64,000 bases of DNA from Silurus meridionalis (Eukaryota > Chordata > Actinopteri > Siluriformes > Siluridae). This document shows positions 22,599 through 52,603 of the stretch, piece by piece (position 1 is the stretch's first letter; every line of letters starts with the position of its first letter). The DNA lies in contig NC_060899.1 of the NCBI RefSeq assembly GCF_014805685.1, forward strand, positions 7,236,790-7,300,789, written 5' to 3'. A program made the position numbers and the translations under genes. Under the pieces are notes generated by a model. That model worked only from the letters and a program-made list of their open reading frames with translations. It made no database searches and was not told the origin of the DNA.

Positions 22599-23290
22599 CT
22601 ACTCTACTGCATCTTTCAAATATTTGCTCAGGTTCATCGTTGACTCAATGACTACAAGATGCCCCATGGCTGCAAAGCAAGCCCAAATCATTACCCTTAC
22701 ACCTTCACTGCTTGACAGTTGGTATGAGTTATTTGTGCTGATATCCTGTGTTTGTTTTTTGCCAAATGTGGGGTTGTGCATTCTCGCCAAACATCTCCAA
22801 TTTGTTTTTAATCTGGCCGAAAACCATTGTCCAAAAAGTCTTGTGGTTTATTCAGATGCAACTCTGCAAACTTAAGCCGTGTCCGCATAGCCGTTAGAGA
22901 GGAGAGACTTTATCCTGGCAACCCTTCCAAACCATCCATACTTATTCAGTGCTTTTTAATTGTACTGTCATGAATTTTCACATTGCATTATATTACATAC
23001 CATGCTTACTGAGGCCTGTAGAACCTAAGATGTAACCTTTTTTTTTTTTTTTTCAATTTCTTTGAGCATTGTGTGGTCTGACCTTGGGGTGAATATAATG
23101 GGGAAGATTGCCAACTGTCTTGAATGTTTACCACTTGTAAATAATGTTCTTCACTGTGTTGAAAGGTGGACTTTAAATTGTCTGAAAATGGCCTTATAAT
23201 GCCCTTCCCAGATTGATGAGCAGCAACAATTGCTTCTCTAAGATCATTGCTGATGTCTTCCCTACTTAGCATTGTGTTAAGACACAGCTG
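22599..23290 (-). pseudogene. Tc1-like transposase remnant
   Basis: Reading down from 23275 the minus strand gives MLSREDISNDLREAIVAAHQ then SGKGI, the paired-type HTH start of a Tc1 transposase. KFAELHLN-like text follows near 22860 and GVRVMIWACFAAMGHLVVIE at about 22700, the GGS-V-WGCF block of the catalytic domain. The catalytic Asp-containing blocks are not intact, and there are frameshifts and stops. The terminal repeats are obscured by the TA tract at 23304. Confidence 0.8.
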
Positions 23291-23301
23291 TCCAATAAAG
23301 C

Positions 23302-23303
<2 letters not shown>

Positions 23304-23372
<69 letters not shown>
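23304..23372. repeat. (TA)n microsatellite
   Basis: About 34 TA units next to the start of the Tc1 remnant. Confidence 0.97.
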
Positions 23373-23376
<4 letters not shown>

Positions 23377-24116
23377 ATAGCTCTTTGTAATGATTTGCAA
23401 TGTTTTATTATTTCAATAAAGTATTTATTAATTCAGTCTGGTTGTATCTACTTGTTTTTTTTTTTGTTGTTGTCGTTGTTTTTTCTTTCTTTCTTTCTTT
23501 CTTTTTTTTTTAAGCATAGAATGCTTTTTGATGATTTACAGTGCCTGACAATAGTTTGAAAAGAGTTTTTCGTTGTAATTATTCTTTGTGAGACACATGT
23601 ATGTTTATTTTGTCAATATGCAACAAACTAAATAAAACTATAAAGACTTACCTTGGCAAAACAAATATTAGATGTCTATTTATGTAACTTGTAAACTTTC
23701 CATTAAAAAATTCGCCCTTAACATAAATGACATCTTAACACACTATTGGAATCTGGACAGTTTGTTTCTGTAAACATTAAACTGAAATACATGCTTCTTG
23801 TAAAACTCATCCCAGAGCAGATCAATAGGATTTAGGGTTGGGGTTAAGGTTAGAGTTGCCACTTTGTGCAAAGGCAATGGCTTGAGCAATTATTTTTATG
23901 CTCTACAGGAAATGGAAATTAAGGCACCTTTAAATACACATTTACATAAATGATTGTCTTGCTTAATCTAACATAAAATAACTCAAACAGACCACAGACT
24001 CATGGGTACCTGTGAATTCCTTTAATTATGTTTAGTCAATAATTTTGGTAACCTAATGAGTGGTACTCACATGGTATTTTATTTTAGACAGAATTAATAT
24101 ATATACATACACTAAG
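23373..24116. other. Interval without recognised features
   Basis: Contains T-rich runs (23453-23510, including TTTC repeats). No gene or element was recognised. Confidence 0.5.
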
Positions 24117-24780
24117 CAGCCATAACATTAAAACCACCTGCCTAATATTGTTTATGTCACACTTGTGCAACAAAATCTGCTCTGACACATTTAGGCATGA
24201 ACTCTACCATATCTCTAAAAATGTGCAGTGGTATCTGGCACCAAGACATTAGCAGTTGATCCCTCAATCTAGTAAGTTGCATGTGGGGCCCTCTATGGAT
24301 TTGGACTTGTTTGTCCAGCACATCCCTTAGATGTTTGATCGGCTATGCAGCCCTATTATGAGCAAGTTGTGATGCATTGTGTGTTCGGACACCTGTAGCT
24401 AGCATTAACCTTTTTGGCAATATTTGCTCCAACAGCTCTTCTGTGTGAATGGACCAGATGAGCTAGCCTTTAATAGCCATGTGCATCAATAAGCCATGAC
24501 CCTCTTGACTGTTCATCAGTTTTCCTCCTTTGGACCACTTTTGGTATACATTAACCACTGCAAACTAAAAAAAAAAAACACGGACTTGTTATTTTTCAGA
24601 CACTCTGGCCCATTCATCTAGCCATCACAACCTTGCTCAGTTCCTTATGCTTGCGCATTGTTTTTGCTACCAAATCATCAACTTCTGAAAATTGCTTGTT
24701 CACTTGACTTACAGTTACTTCTGTTATTATATAATCAATGTTATTCACTTTACATGTAAGTGGTTTTAATGTTATGGCTG
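24117..24780. mobile_element. DNA transposon relic with perfect 21-bp inverted ends
   Basis: The left end 'cagccataacattaaaaccac' (24117-24137) is the exact reverse complement of 'gtggttttaatgttatggctg' (24760-24780). The interior is GC-moderate and looks like decayed minus-strand coding sequence, but I could not read a transposase. A Tc1/mariner-superfamily relic is most likely. Confidence 0.8.
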
Positions 24781-25140
24781 ATTGTTGTCATTCTTGACTT
24801 GTTGATTGTATGTTTGTCACCTATATCTATTACAGCTAAGCGTGCGCACTCCTGTAGCATCTCCATCAGGAATCCCAGTTTCAGGTTTATATAAATTAAT
24901 GCAGCAGGTTGAGTATACTGCTAAGTATTGAAAAGAAGTGTCTCTAGATGATCTGCTTTGAATGGCTGCACATTGCAAGGTTCCCTGTGCTTGCTTTCTC
25001 TATGAGGCCGATCTGCAATGTATGCAATGTCAGGATCCCATGAAATAGGTAAATAGACTAAGAGACATTTTTGAGACATGTGGCAGGTTGTCAGCACGTT
25101 GGTTGAACGGAGGATGAGGTACTCTGTTATCAGTGCCAAT
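24781..25140. other. Interval without recognised features
   Basis: Nothing supportable was seen apart from a T13 run at 25145-25157 at its right border. Confidence 0.5.
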
Positions 25141-25400
25141 GCATTTTTTTTTTTTTCAAGATTCGAGAGGCTTTTATTGTCATTTCTACTATACACAGTG
25201 GTACACAGTACACAGTAAAAACAAGACAACGTTCCTCCTGAACCCTGGTGCTACACTAAACAACAACATAGAGCTACAACACAACACAAGCTACCTAAAG
25301 TGCATTGAGTGCAACCTAGTGCAAACAGTGCAGACGAAACACAGTACAGACAGACAGTGCAGACATACAACACAAGACAACACGAGACAAGACACAAAGC
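25141..25400 (-). mobile_element. SINE-like or LINE-tail repeat, minus orientation
   Basis: Begins with a T run and 'caagattcgagaggcttttattgtcatttc', the complement of a 3' end of the type '...gacaataaaagcctctcgaatcttg-A(n)'. The body is a string of short 'acagtgcaga/cacaaga' motifs. The shape fits a SINE or short LINE 3' end, but the family is not identified. Confidence 0.45.
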
Positions 25401-25488
25401 CCAATGTAACTTTGAGGAACAAGTAGGTATGCGTTCTAAAATTAATCATTAAAGGCCTGACAAATTAACAAACAAATAAAACCTATGT

Positions 25489-25492
<4 letters not shown>

Positions 25493-25525
<33 letters not shown>
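25493..25525. repeat. (GA)n microsatellite
   Basis: About 16 GA units, roughly 670 bp upstream of the oprl1 start codon. Confidence 0.96.
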
Positions 25526-25528
<3 letters not shown>

Positions 25529-25648
25529 TGACTGCAGATTCGAGGTGCGACTGGAGATTCGCAAGAAGAAGCAAAAACCCATTAACGCACCTCCCCTTCC
25601 CCTTGGTACTCGTTGCCTTTCGCGAGAAAGAGGGTGAAAAACAAGCAC

Positions 25649-25672
25649 GCACACACACACACACACACACAC
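25649..25672. repeat. (CA)n microsatellite
   Basis: About 12 CA units upstream of oprl1. Confidence 0.95.
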
Positions 25673-25674
25673 AT

Positions 25675-26193
25675 ACTGCTGCTCTCATCCTTGAGCCGTA
25701 TTCAGTACTCTCGGAATTGCTTTCCTCTAAATTGCTCTTCGGAAAAACAGGCTGCTGAAAACCGCATGAGGTTGAGTGAATGATCTCAGCTACCTTTATC
25801 CAGTGAACCATCCCATTTTGGATTCAGATGCATCCGCATGAGCAGACGTATGTGTAGTCGTATTCGACAGATCACACGGATTTAAACATCTCTTCCTGCT
25901 TGACGGTATGTATCGTGCCATTAAAACGTCTCAGTGCAGCGACATTCCTCTAGAAAGCGATCTCAGAGGTGGTTCTTTGCATCGGTTTGGTGTGTATGTG
26001 ATTGTGGTTAGTTGAGGTGTATTTGCATTTTCATGTATTGCAGTACCGTTCAGCCTATGGACGCCTTTTATAAACCACCCAATGCCTTAGCCTTCAGAAC
26101 GACTGTTTACACTAAGCTAAAATGAAACCGCATGTATGGTAAGGACTATATCATCTGTTTCTTGTTGCGCTCTGAACCCACAGACGTCCCCAA
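25675..26193 (+). promoter_or_regulatory. oprl1: oprl1 proximal upstream region / 5' UTR candidate
   Basis: No TATA box is placed with confidence. A possible 5' UTR intron is visible: a donor-like 'gacg|gtatgt' at 25905/25906 and an acceptor-like 'ctctgaacccacag' ending at 26183, ten bases before the ATG at 26194. Mammalian OPRL1 has non-coding 5' exons, so a spliced leader is plausible, but only transcript data could confirm it. The ATG context 'ccaaatgg' has A at -3 and G at +4, which suits initiation. Confidence 0.35.
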
Positions 26194-44895
<18,702 letters not shown>

Positions 44896-46085
44896 CTAGG
44901 CGTGGAGCTGCCCCTGGTCAGCCCGGAACAGCCACCAAATCCAGGGACAGGACACTCTAATTCAGAGCTCACTCAGATCACCGTTCTCTAGCACTGTCTA
45001 GGGGTGGAGGAATGGGAGGAACAAGGACTGAGGGTGGGGTCAAAATCAGTGACACATCTACTCTTAGGGACAAAGGGGCTCACTTTTTGTCTTGTGCAGA
45101 TTTGGTATTAATGTCATCTTTTAGCTGATTTTTTTTTTTTCTAAACATTCCTTTTATTTGGTGGTGACACTAAAGAGATATTTTAGAGTATTTACAGCAT
45201 TTGGTATTCATTTCAATGGGACTACATTGCCTTAAATAGATTATAAACTCTGTTAAAGTTAAAGCTTGTGTGACCTGGATGGAGCATGAATCACATTATT
45301 TTTAACATATTACCTTCCAGTTAACCACATTCCATTTAAACATACAAAACAGAGACTTAACTGTTAAAGACAAATGATTATTTAAAATGCATTTTTTTTT
45401 CTGTTTGTCTTGTAACGAAAAGAGAAAAATATAAGTATTGCATTGTTTCATGGCAGTTTTATGCTCTAGCGCAATTTGTAAAGAAAGTAAAAAATATAGT
45501 GCATTCAGTGTTATATTTATCGGTGCATACAATGAAGTATTAGCATGAGTCTTAGTATTCTTGCAGTCATCTGTCAACCATACCTCTGATATTCTTGAAT
45601 GTTTTAAGTGTACCCAGCATCTTGGTTCGCTACCTCGTGGTATGGTGAGTCAGAAACAAGGAGTGAGCTTTTCCATCAGTTTACATCACTGACCACTGAA
45701 TGTCAAATGACTTTTTAAAGAAGCCAAAAAAAAATTACAAAATGGTAGAATGGTTTCTTTTCAGTATTATCAAAGACACTGTAAACTTAAATGCTTTATG
45801 TATGCTGTATTCAATGTTGTAATGATTTGTTCACTTGATGAAATGTATTGGTTTATTTATAGAATTATTTATTATTGTAGAGCATTGTTGGAAATACAGG
45901 TGCTGAAGCTGTCATGTAAGTTATCACTATGGAGTGTAAACTATTTCTATATTCTGAGGCTAATATTGGAAATTCTATATATTTTTTTGCTCTATGTGTG
46001 CATTAAATTACATTAAATGACACTGCAAAGATCTTTTTCTTTTTCCCAAATAAGCAGTAATCAATAAAACACAAGGAAGAAGAAA
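44896..46085 (+). other. oprl1: oprl1 3' UTR
   Basis: Non-coding sequence with no repeat family recognised, running to 'aataaa' at 46063-46068 (caataaaacacaagg). This gives a UTR of about 1.2 kb. An alternative weak signal 'attaaa' occurs near 46003 and 46012. Confidence 0.6.
46063..46068 (+). terminator. oprl1: Candidate oprl1 polyadenylation signal
   Basis: Canonical AATAAA at the end of the non-repetitive sequence after the stop codon, before the DIRS element at 46433. Confidence 0.5.
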
Positions 46086-46845
46086 TAGAGATGTGGGGTA
46101 TTTACATTGAAAAAGACTTTGCATGGGCCTCACAAACAAAGCACAGAAAAACATAGCCCTGCTAAATATAAATAAGATTTTTAGACTTTAAGTGTTATTA
46201 TACATGACAAATCTCTTTTTGGGCAGACACAACATTTTCACATTTTCTTTTTTCATTTTCTGTCAATTTTCCCTCTTCATTTCACTGTATGCTATTCATG
46301 ACATTCTATTTTACTTAACTACCTAAATATAGCAGGTCCTTTTCCGAAATTAAATTGGGAATAAGGAATCTGGCTATGGAATTATCTAAGGATCTTTTGT
46401 GTGGCCCAATGAAATCCAAGATGTATGTAATAACTCGAGCTGCGTCGAAACGCTTTGGGAACACGCCGAGTATTTACGCTCCGAAATAATGTGTGTAATC
46501 AGTCAAAGATTTGATGCTGCCCGTCACCGGCGGGGTGACATCACGATTAGAAAGTATAAACAGCAAGCAACCAAAAGAGTGAAGCACACATTCCGGCTGT
46601 GCACTCCTCCTTGCCCCCACTATATTATAGGGGGGGTACGCACAGCTTGTGTGTCACTTGCTTAGGAGCGAAGCATGATAAATCGGTTCTCAAAGGGAGT
46701 TCGGGGCTCAACGATACCAAGGTTGAGTAGCTTACGGAGGTTGTTGCCAAGCTCATGAGCTGAAAGTGCTTTCTTCTAAGATGGTGTCCAGGTAATAGAT
46801 TATGATAATAGATTTTTAGCCCGCCCCTTCACCCCTAGTTCCGCT

Positions 46846-47210
46846 GTGTATTCCCACATTATAGGGTGGAAAGAACACGGGTATGAGGCGATGCTGGGTC
46901 CACTACCCACGAAGCCCATACGCAATACATTGGCACTCGTTGGTAAAGCCTATGCTTCGCAGGTCAAGCCACTGTGTCCCTGCACACCATGGCGGTGTTG
47001 CAGGCATATCAAGCTGACCTGCTGCATGAGTTGGATGTGGGAGGTGCCCTGGGCGGTTATTTTAATAAGCTTCGCCATACAGCAGATCTGGTTCCCAGAG
47101 CCACTAAAGAGACCACTGCAGCATCGCGACTCGCTCTCCCCTATGAGGTTTTCTGTGCGGCGCTCGCCGTCCAAGACTCGTGAGGTGACAGATATGAGGA
47201 CTGTCGTCTT
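46846..47210 (+). pseudogene. DIRS gag-like remnant
   Basis: Frames alternate: YSHIIGWKEHGYEAM, then MAVLQAYQADLLHELDVGGA and FNKLRHTADLVPRATKETT, matching the copy at 424-1107. The segment carrying the VEETPATYLSP motif is lost. Confidence 0.75.
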
Positions 47211-47266
47211 CAACAGGCGAAACGGTCCTGACACGGGACCTTCTGGGGATTCAGCTGTGAAGCGGC

Positions 47267-48146
47267 ATGCCGCACCGCTGTATCTGGTGTATCTTAGATC
47301 TACGTCATCTGAACTGCTCTTTAATGAGACTTAGGTTCAAGATGCTGACCCTCAAGCAGGTCATGCTTCAAATCACATCCGAGGACTGGTTTGTCACGGT
47401 AGATTTAAAGGATGCATACTTTCATGTATCCATGTATCCATCCTACCTTCTTACAGGAAGTTCCTTAGGTTCGCTTTCAGGGCAAAGCTTACCAATATCG
47501 GGTTCTTCCATTTGGCCTTGCCCTCTCGTGCCATACCCTCACAAAATGTGTGGATGCAGTTCTGTTTCCCCTCAGGTCTCAGGGCATCCGCATCCTCAAC
47601 TACATCGACGATTGTTTGATCTTAGCTCAATCAGAGCATTTGGTGGTCCGGCATCGAGATGTCGTTCTTGCCCACATGAAGGTTATGTGGTTTTGGCTAA
47701 AAGCCGGGAAGAGTGTGTTTTCTCCATTACAGAGAACCACCTCGGTTCTCGGTGTCATATGGGATTCAACTACTTTGCATGCGCAGCTTTTCTCTGCCCG
47801 CATTGAGGCCATCCTTACGGCCATCAAGGAAGGTCACTGTCAAGCAGTTTCAGAAACTGCTAGGGCTTATGGCAGCTGCGTCCAGTGTTATTCCACTTGG
47901 CATGCTGTACATCCTCTGAGGAGGGATCTCCTTTCCCAGCTAGGGGGGTGCCATATTTCACCCCGCCAGGCTGTGGCCCCTGAGGGTCTCTCCACCGTGG
48001 TGGTAGAGAACATTCTCCACTCCAGAGTTCCCTCCACTTGGAGGTCCTATGCCGCCAGGTGCCGTCTGTTCTGCTCGTACCGTGAGCATCACCAGCTGGA
48101 TCCAGTCCACTGTCCGGTTAGCTCAGTGCTGGATTTCCTCCAGTGA
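47267..48146 (+). pseudogene. DIRS reverse transcriptase / RNase H remnant
   Basis: RT text begins CILDLRHLNCSLMRLRFKML, then VDLKDAYFHVSMYPS (first catalytic Asp). After a frameshift near 47460-47550 it continues ILNYIDDCLILAQSEHLVVR, the YIDD active-site block, still intact. Connection text follows (SVFSPLQRTTSVLGVIWDST, AVSETARAYGS for QFQRLLGLM in a shifted frame). Most of RNase H is missing, and the frame jumps to a region just before the recombinase (FCSYREHHQLDPVHCPVSSV). At least three frameshifts are present. Confidence 0.8.
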
Positions 48147-48386
48147 CAGTTTGTCAAGAAGTTGACTCCGTCCACCCTGAACGTCTATGCGTCTGCCATT
48201 TTGGCTTATCATGCCCCCTTAGCCAGGCAATCTCTGGGCAGATACCCTATGGTAACGCATTTTCTTCATGGCACCCGGAGGCTAAGGCCCCCGGTATGAC
48301 CTAGAGTGCCTGGGTGGGACCTGGCCATCTCCTTTGAGCCTTTAGCCGAGGCATCTTGGAGGCACCTTTCCATCAGATGGTTTTAG

Positions 48387-48869
48387 TTGGCCATCTGCTT
48401 TATCAACAGAGTAGGGGACTTGCAGGCCCTTTCTGTGGCCCCCTCCATCCTGGATTTTACCCTATGTATTGCTAGTGCCTTCCTGTACCCCCGTGCGAGT
48501 TACATCCTGAAGGTGCCCTCGGTCGTCCCACGACCCGTAAGATTACAGGCATTCTATCCTCCTGCGTTCCAGGCCCCACACCAGGAAAAAATGAACCGGC
48601 TCTGTCCGGTGCACACACTGGACACCTATGTCCACAAGACGAGTCATTGGAGGAAGACAGATGAGCTGCTCGCCGCCTACGGTCTGCCCAAGAGAGTCCT
48701 CGTTGCTAATAAGCAGACTCTGAGCAGGTGGATTGTTGATACCATCAAATCATCTTATAAGAACTCTGGTCTCCCTGCTCCTTTCGGGGTCACAGCTCAC
48801 TTCACCCGGAAAGCGTTTCGACACAGCGTCTCGTTCCATCAGGGAAATAGGGTTACATACATAACCTAG
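48387..48869 (+). pseudogene. DIRS tyrosine recombinase remnant
   Basis: Translates as RLCPVHTLDTYVHKTSHWRK, LVANKQTLSRWIVDTI and GVTAHFTRKAF. The H-x-x-R catalytic motif of tyrosine recombinases is visible in AHFTR. Immediately afterwards the reading frame runs into the terminal repeat (gcgtttcgacacagcg), so the C-terminal part that should carry the nucleophilic Tyr is missing. Confidence 0.75.
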
Positions 48870-48872
48870 AGA

Positions 48873-49340
48873 CATTCATGCCTATGTGGTTGCCAGACAT
48901 GTTTTGTGTACTGGTGTCTGAGATAAATTTTTTAAAATAGCATCTAGACAAGTGCATTTAAGCACAAGTGTTTGCTTTTAACCCAGAAACATTCCAGGAA
49001 TAAGAAAATGTGGCCTCCCATCTGTTGATTGCACTACATTAGCAACAGTACAACTCTTTTTTTCTTGTAAATTAGTCCATTTTGTGAACACAGTCATCTG
49101 TAAACCTTATTCAAAATGATATTAGGCAACAATAGGATAGTTTTTTGTGGTGGTGTAGTTAATGTATAGTTAATAAAGCCACTCTTAACTTATCCTTTGA
49201 TATTTCAGCTATTTTTATGTAAACGTTTGCCTATTATTATTGTTGGCAAAAACAATTGTAAGAGCCAAAACTCATTTATGGATACATTGGATATTCAGCT
49301 GGTTATTAAATCTACCACTAAAACATGATTAGTTATACAT
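48873..49340. other. Interval without recognised features
   Basis: AT-rich, nothing supportable. Confidence 0.5.
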
Positions 49341-49620
49341 TGACCAGGCATAACTTAATGGCCACCAATCAGGCTTTTAATTATGATCACCTGTCTAATA
49401 TTATGTTGGTCCCTATTTTGCTCCAAAACAGTTCTGACCCATTAAGCATTACAGCATTTACTTCTTTAGCAATTTGAGCTACAGTAGCTCATCTGTTGTT
49501 TTCGACCATGCAGGTCAGCCTTCATTCCCCACGTGCATCAGTAAGCCTTGACTCTGTTGCTGTTGTACCACTGTTTCCTTCTTGGGCCACTTTTTATAGA
49601 TAGTGACCACTGCAGACCAG
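49341..49620 (-). pseudogene. Tc1-like remnant, minus orientation
   Basis: Starts with terminal sequence 'gaccaggcataacttaatgg', the complement of the 3' terminus at about 9990-10010. Minus-strand text near 49600-49520 reads like the N-terminal transposase region (KKWPKKETVV) in broken frames. No catalytic domain. Confidence 0.65.
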
Positions 49621-49639
49621 AAACACCTAGCTCTAATAT

Positions 49640-50130
49640 TTACTTCTGCATTGCTGTTTGTGCCGTGTTCTTTGTTTTCATTCATGTCTTTGCCCTTGTC
49701 TTGTCGTTTGTCATTACCCTTAAGTGTCCCATTGTTCTCAGCTGTTTTTAATTTACCTTTGATTAGTTTGTGCTTAAATACACAAATACTGCTTGTCAGT
49801 GTTTACTTTATTAGTATTTCGCTAAGTTCCACTGTGATTACTGAACCGGTTTGTTTATAGTTTTATTGTTCATGTTTCCTGTTTTATTTTTTATATTATT
49901 TCTGTTTTTTTATTCTTTTTCATAGTTTTGCCCTCTTATTGATGATTGCTGAACACTCGGCCCACACCTGGAGTATGTTTATGTTTTTGTCAGCCCTTTT
50001 GTAATCTTTTTGCTGTTTTTATTTCTCTGCACTTCTATCCATTTTCCAATATTGTGTATTTAATGCCTTACATGACAGGTCACTTTGGAATATCATGGAT
50101 TTAGCAGGTAAGCACAGAATGATAAAGCCT
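49640..50130 (+). other. Possible LTR-like relic
   Basis: Pyrimidine-rich sequence with 'tgtctttgcccttgtcttgtcg' and 'gcttaaatacacaaatactg' resembles degraded fish LTR sequence in style. No TG/CA ends, primer site or target duplication can be fixed. Low confidence. Confidence 0.25.
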
Positions 50131-50149
50131 GAGCCTGAACTCATTTTTA

Positions 50150-50650
50150 CTAGGTAAAGACAGCCAAGGCCCGTGCCCAGCTCTGCCCTGAGGCCAATCT
50201 CGTGGTCCCAGCTAAGCCAACTTCTGTGACTGATATGGTTGCCAACCCCACTGAAGTTGTCCTGGCGATCTCAGCAGCGGTGCTTAGTAGACCGACTAAC
50301 ATGTCTGTTAAGGAAGGTGTCTCCAAAGTCATGTTCCAGCCTGAGGTCAATGAGGTGGTCTCGCAGGTTATGCTCCAGCCCGGGGTGCCTTCTTAAGTCA
50401 TACTCCAGCCCAAGGACAACGAAGCGGTCTCCCATGCTCCAGCCAGAGACACCTTCCTAAGTTATGCTCCAGCCTGAGCCTGACATGGCAGGCTCCCAAC
50501 TCAATGAACTCACAAGATTAATCTGAGTTTGAAGTAGACAGCATATGTTCCTTCGAAGATTTGCTCATGCCCGAGGCTGACAAGGCAGTCCCCTAAGTCA
50601 TATTCCAGCTCGAAACTGACAAGGCAGCCTCCCAAGTCTAAACTTGAGGA
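50150..50650 (+). repeat. Degenerate coding-like minisatellite (about 50-60 bp units)
   Basis: The units centre on 'gtcatgctccagcc(c/t)gagg', translating to VMLQPEV-like text (VMFQPEVNEVVSQ, VMLQPGVPS, VILQPKDNEAVSH). At least six units are seen between about 50320 and 50640. Stops interrupt later units. The origin is unknown, and it may come from a repetitive protein carried by a transposon. Confidence 0.65.
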
Positions 50651-50699
50651 AGACAGTGTGTCCTCCCTCCAAGACCTGCTCATGCATGAGGCACCCTCA

Positions 50700-50814
50700 C
50701 AAGATGGGATTTTGTGGATTTATGCCAGGGATACCTTTCCTTGGTTTGTTTGTGGCAGCGCAAAGTGCATGCTGGCTTATAATGCTCACTTTCGCTCCGA
50801 GGTTCCACTGTATC
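50700..50814. mobile_element. Tigger-type right terminus, fragment
   Basis: Ends 'cgctccgaggttccactg' followed by TA at 50813-50814, the complement of the left terminus at 3592 ('caatggaacctcgg'). The left part of this copy is not seen, so it is a truncated element or MITE. Confidence 0.6.
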
Positions 50815-52600
50815 TAATACCAAGTTTGTGCCATGGTTATAAAATGTAATTAATACATTGAAAAAAAAAATATTGTAAAAAAAAAAAAAAAAAGAAAAAT
50901 CAGTCATTATGAATCTGATGAACCAGGGAATCTCTATAAATGCTGTATGGCTTATAAATATTTAACATGGCTCCTTTCAGTGAAACAATTTTAGATTTGT
51001 TTGCACAAATCATTAATTTATTTATGAGGTCTTTTTTACACTTAGATGGGTAACAATCATTATTTTAAAAAGACATGATTCTTTCTTACATAAGTAAATC
51101 ATTTACAATTCATTTGCTTACCAAGTGCTTTGGTTTTATGCCGTGAAAACTCTGCATGTCTCAAAAGCATTATTAAGTTTTGTTTTAATTTGTGTTACAC
51201 GTGAAACCACAAATTGTGGAACACACCTTCATAATTTTAGATCACACAGATTTGATAAGATCTTCTTGCAAATTGCAAGACAAGAAGTGGCTAAGGAAAG
51301 AGGTTACCATAGCAACAAAAATGAAAACATAAAATATTGATAGGTGAATGCAGCAGGCCCAGATGCTTCCTTGAATTCAGCATATATCTTTTTAATACTG
51401 TTGTAGCTGAATTTACATATTTGTTTGGAGACTTTGTGTTAAAAATTCTTAGATTCACACTGACACAATAAGAGTTCTGATCTTTGAGCTCTCTTTTCAA
51501 TCACAGATTGTGAGCTTTATTTAATGTTCATACCAAACATCAAAATGGGGAAAATTTTAAACTTAGCGACTTTGAAATGTTGTTGTTGTTGTTGGTTGTT
51601 TTTTTTTTTGCAGCTGTAGCACATCCTCCTAACTATCTGGTAAGATAGACACTCTTCTGCTTACCAGAGATGCAAAGAGTGGTTACTGTAGATTTCTTGC
51701 TTATTCAAACCTTAGCAACACCCTAGGAATCACCAGGAACACTATAGCAACCACCATGTAACAGCTTAAAGTTACATACCTAGAAGTTCTGTGGAAACAG
51801 TAAATCAAAAGCATACCTATCGCCTGTCAAAATAACTCAAATAGCTCTTAAAAAAAAAAAAAAAACTAATATGATAATAATATATAAAATATAATTATAA
51901 TATATGAAAACCTGTGGAATTCCACTCAATTTGATTTTTGGGAACATTACTTTTAAATTGTTCCACAATATTTAGACACAGTTTTTTTGACATTTAGTAA
52001 ACCTCTGCCCACCTTTACTTTTGAGAGACTCTCTCACTGTAAGATACTCTTTACCTTTAATACTTATTATACCCAATCATGTTACTGATCTGCTGCCAAT
52101 TAACCAAATTAATTGAATTTTTTTCTTTAGTTTCTTTTTAGTAACAATTTACTTTTCCAGGTTTTTATCCCCCGTCCCATGTTTAAACATTTGATATGTT
52201 TCATATGTTTCGTAGAGAATGAAATATGGGAGATTTGCAAATCATTGCATTTTCTTTACATTTAACAAACCATCTCACCTTTTTCTGAAATTGAGATTGT
52301 ATGTATTTGTGTTAGTGCTTTATCACTAGGTTGATGAAATAAGCAATATTTACATCTTGCGATGATAACTTTACAAATGGAGGAGGCAAATCAATGTTTG
52401 CCAGGGCATACAATTTGTAAAGGAGAAGCATCTAAAGTGGGTGCTCCTGAGGGTGGTAGTGCTGAATTAATGATGCTGTGCTAACTGAGAGTGAAGCATG
52501 GCTATTTGCTCTTTCTGTTCTCCAACTACACACCAGCCTGGATTACCTGTCTGGTCTTCGACATGCAAAAGTACCTGACCCATGTAAATAAGTTCCAGAA
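50815..52600. other. Interval without recognised features
   Basis: AT-rich with a poly(A) stretch at 50876-50893, a T run at 51600-51610 and a poly(A) run at 51850-51866. No gene or element was recognised. Confidence 0.5.
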
Positions 52601-52603
52601 CCC

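Larger units (their letters stand above)
46433..48872 (+). mobile_element. DIRS-like retrotransposon, near full span but decayed
   Basis: Starts at 'gagctgcgtcgaaacgctttggg' and ends near 'aaatagggttacatacataacc', the family termini. In order it contains gag-like, reverse transcriptase, RNase H and tyrosine recombinase remnants, the gene order of DIRS elements, which use a recombinase instead of a DDE integrase. At about 2.4 kb it is less than half an expected full element, so there are internal deletions. Confidence 0.8.
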
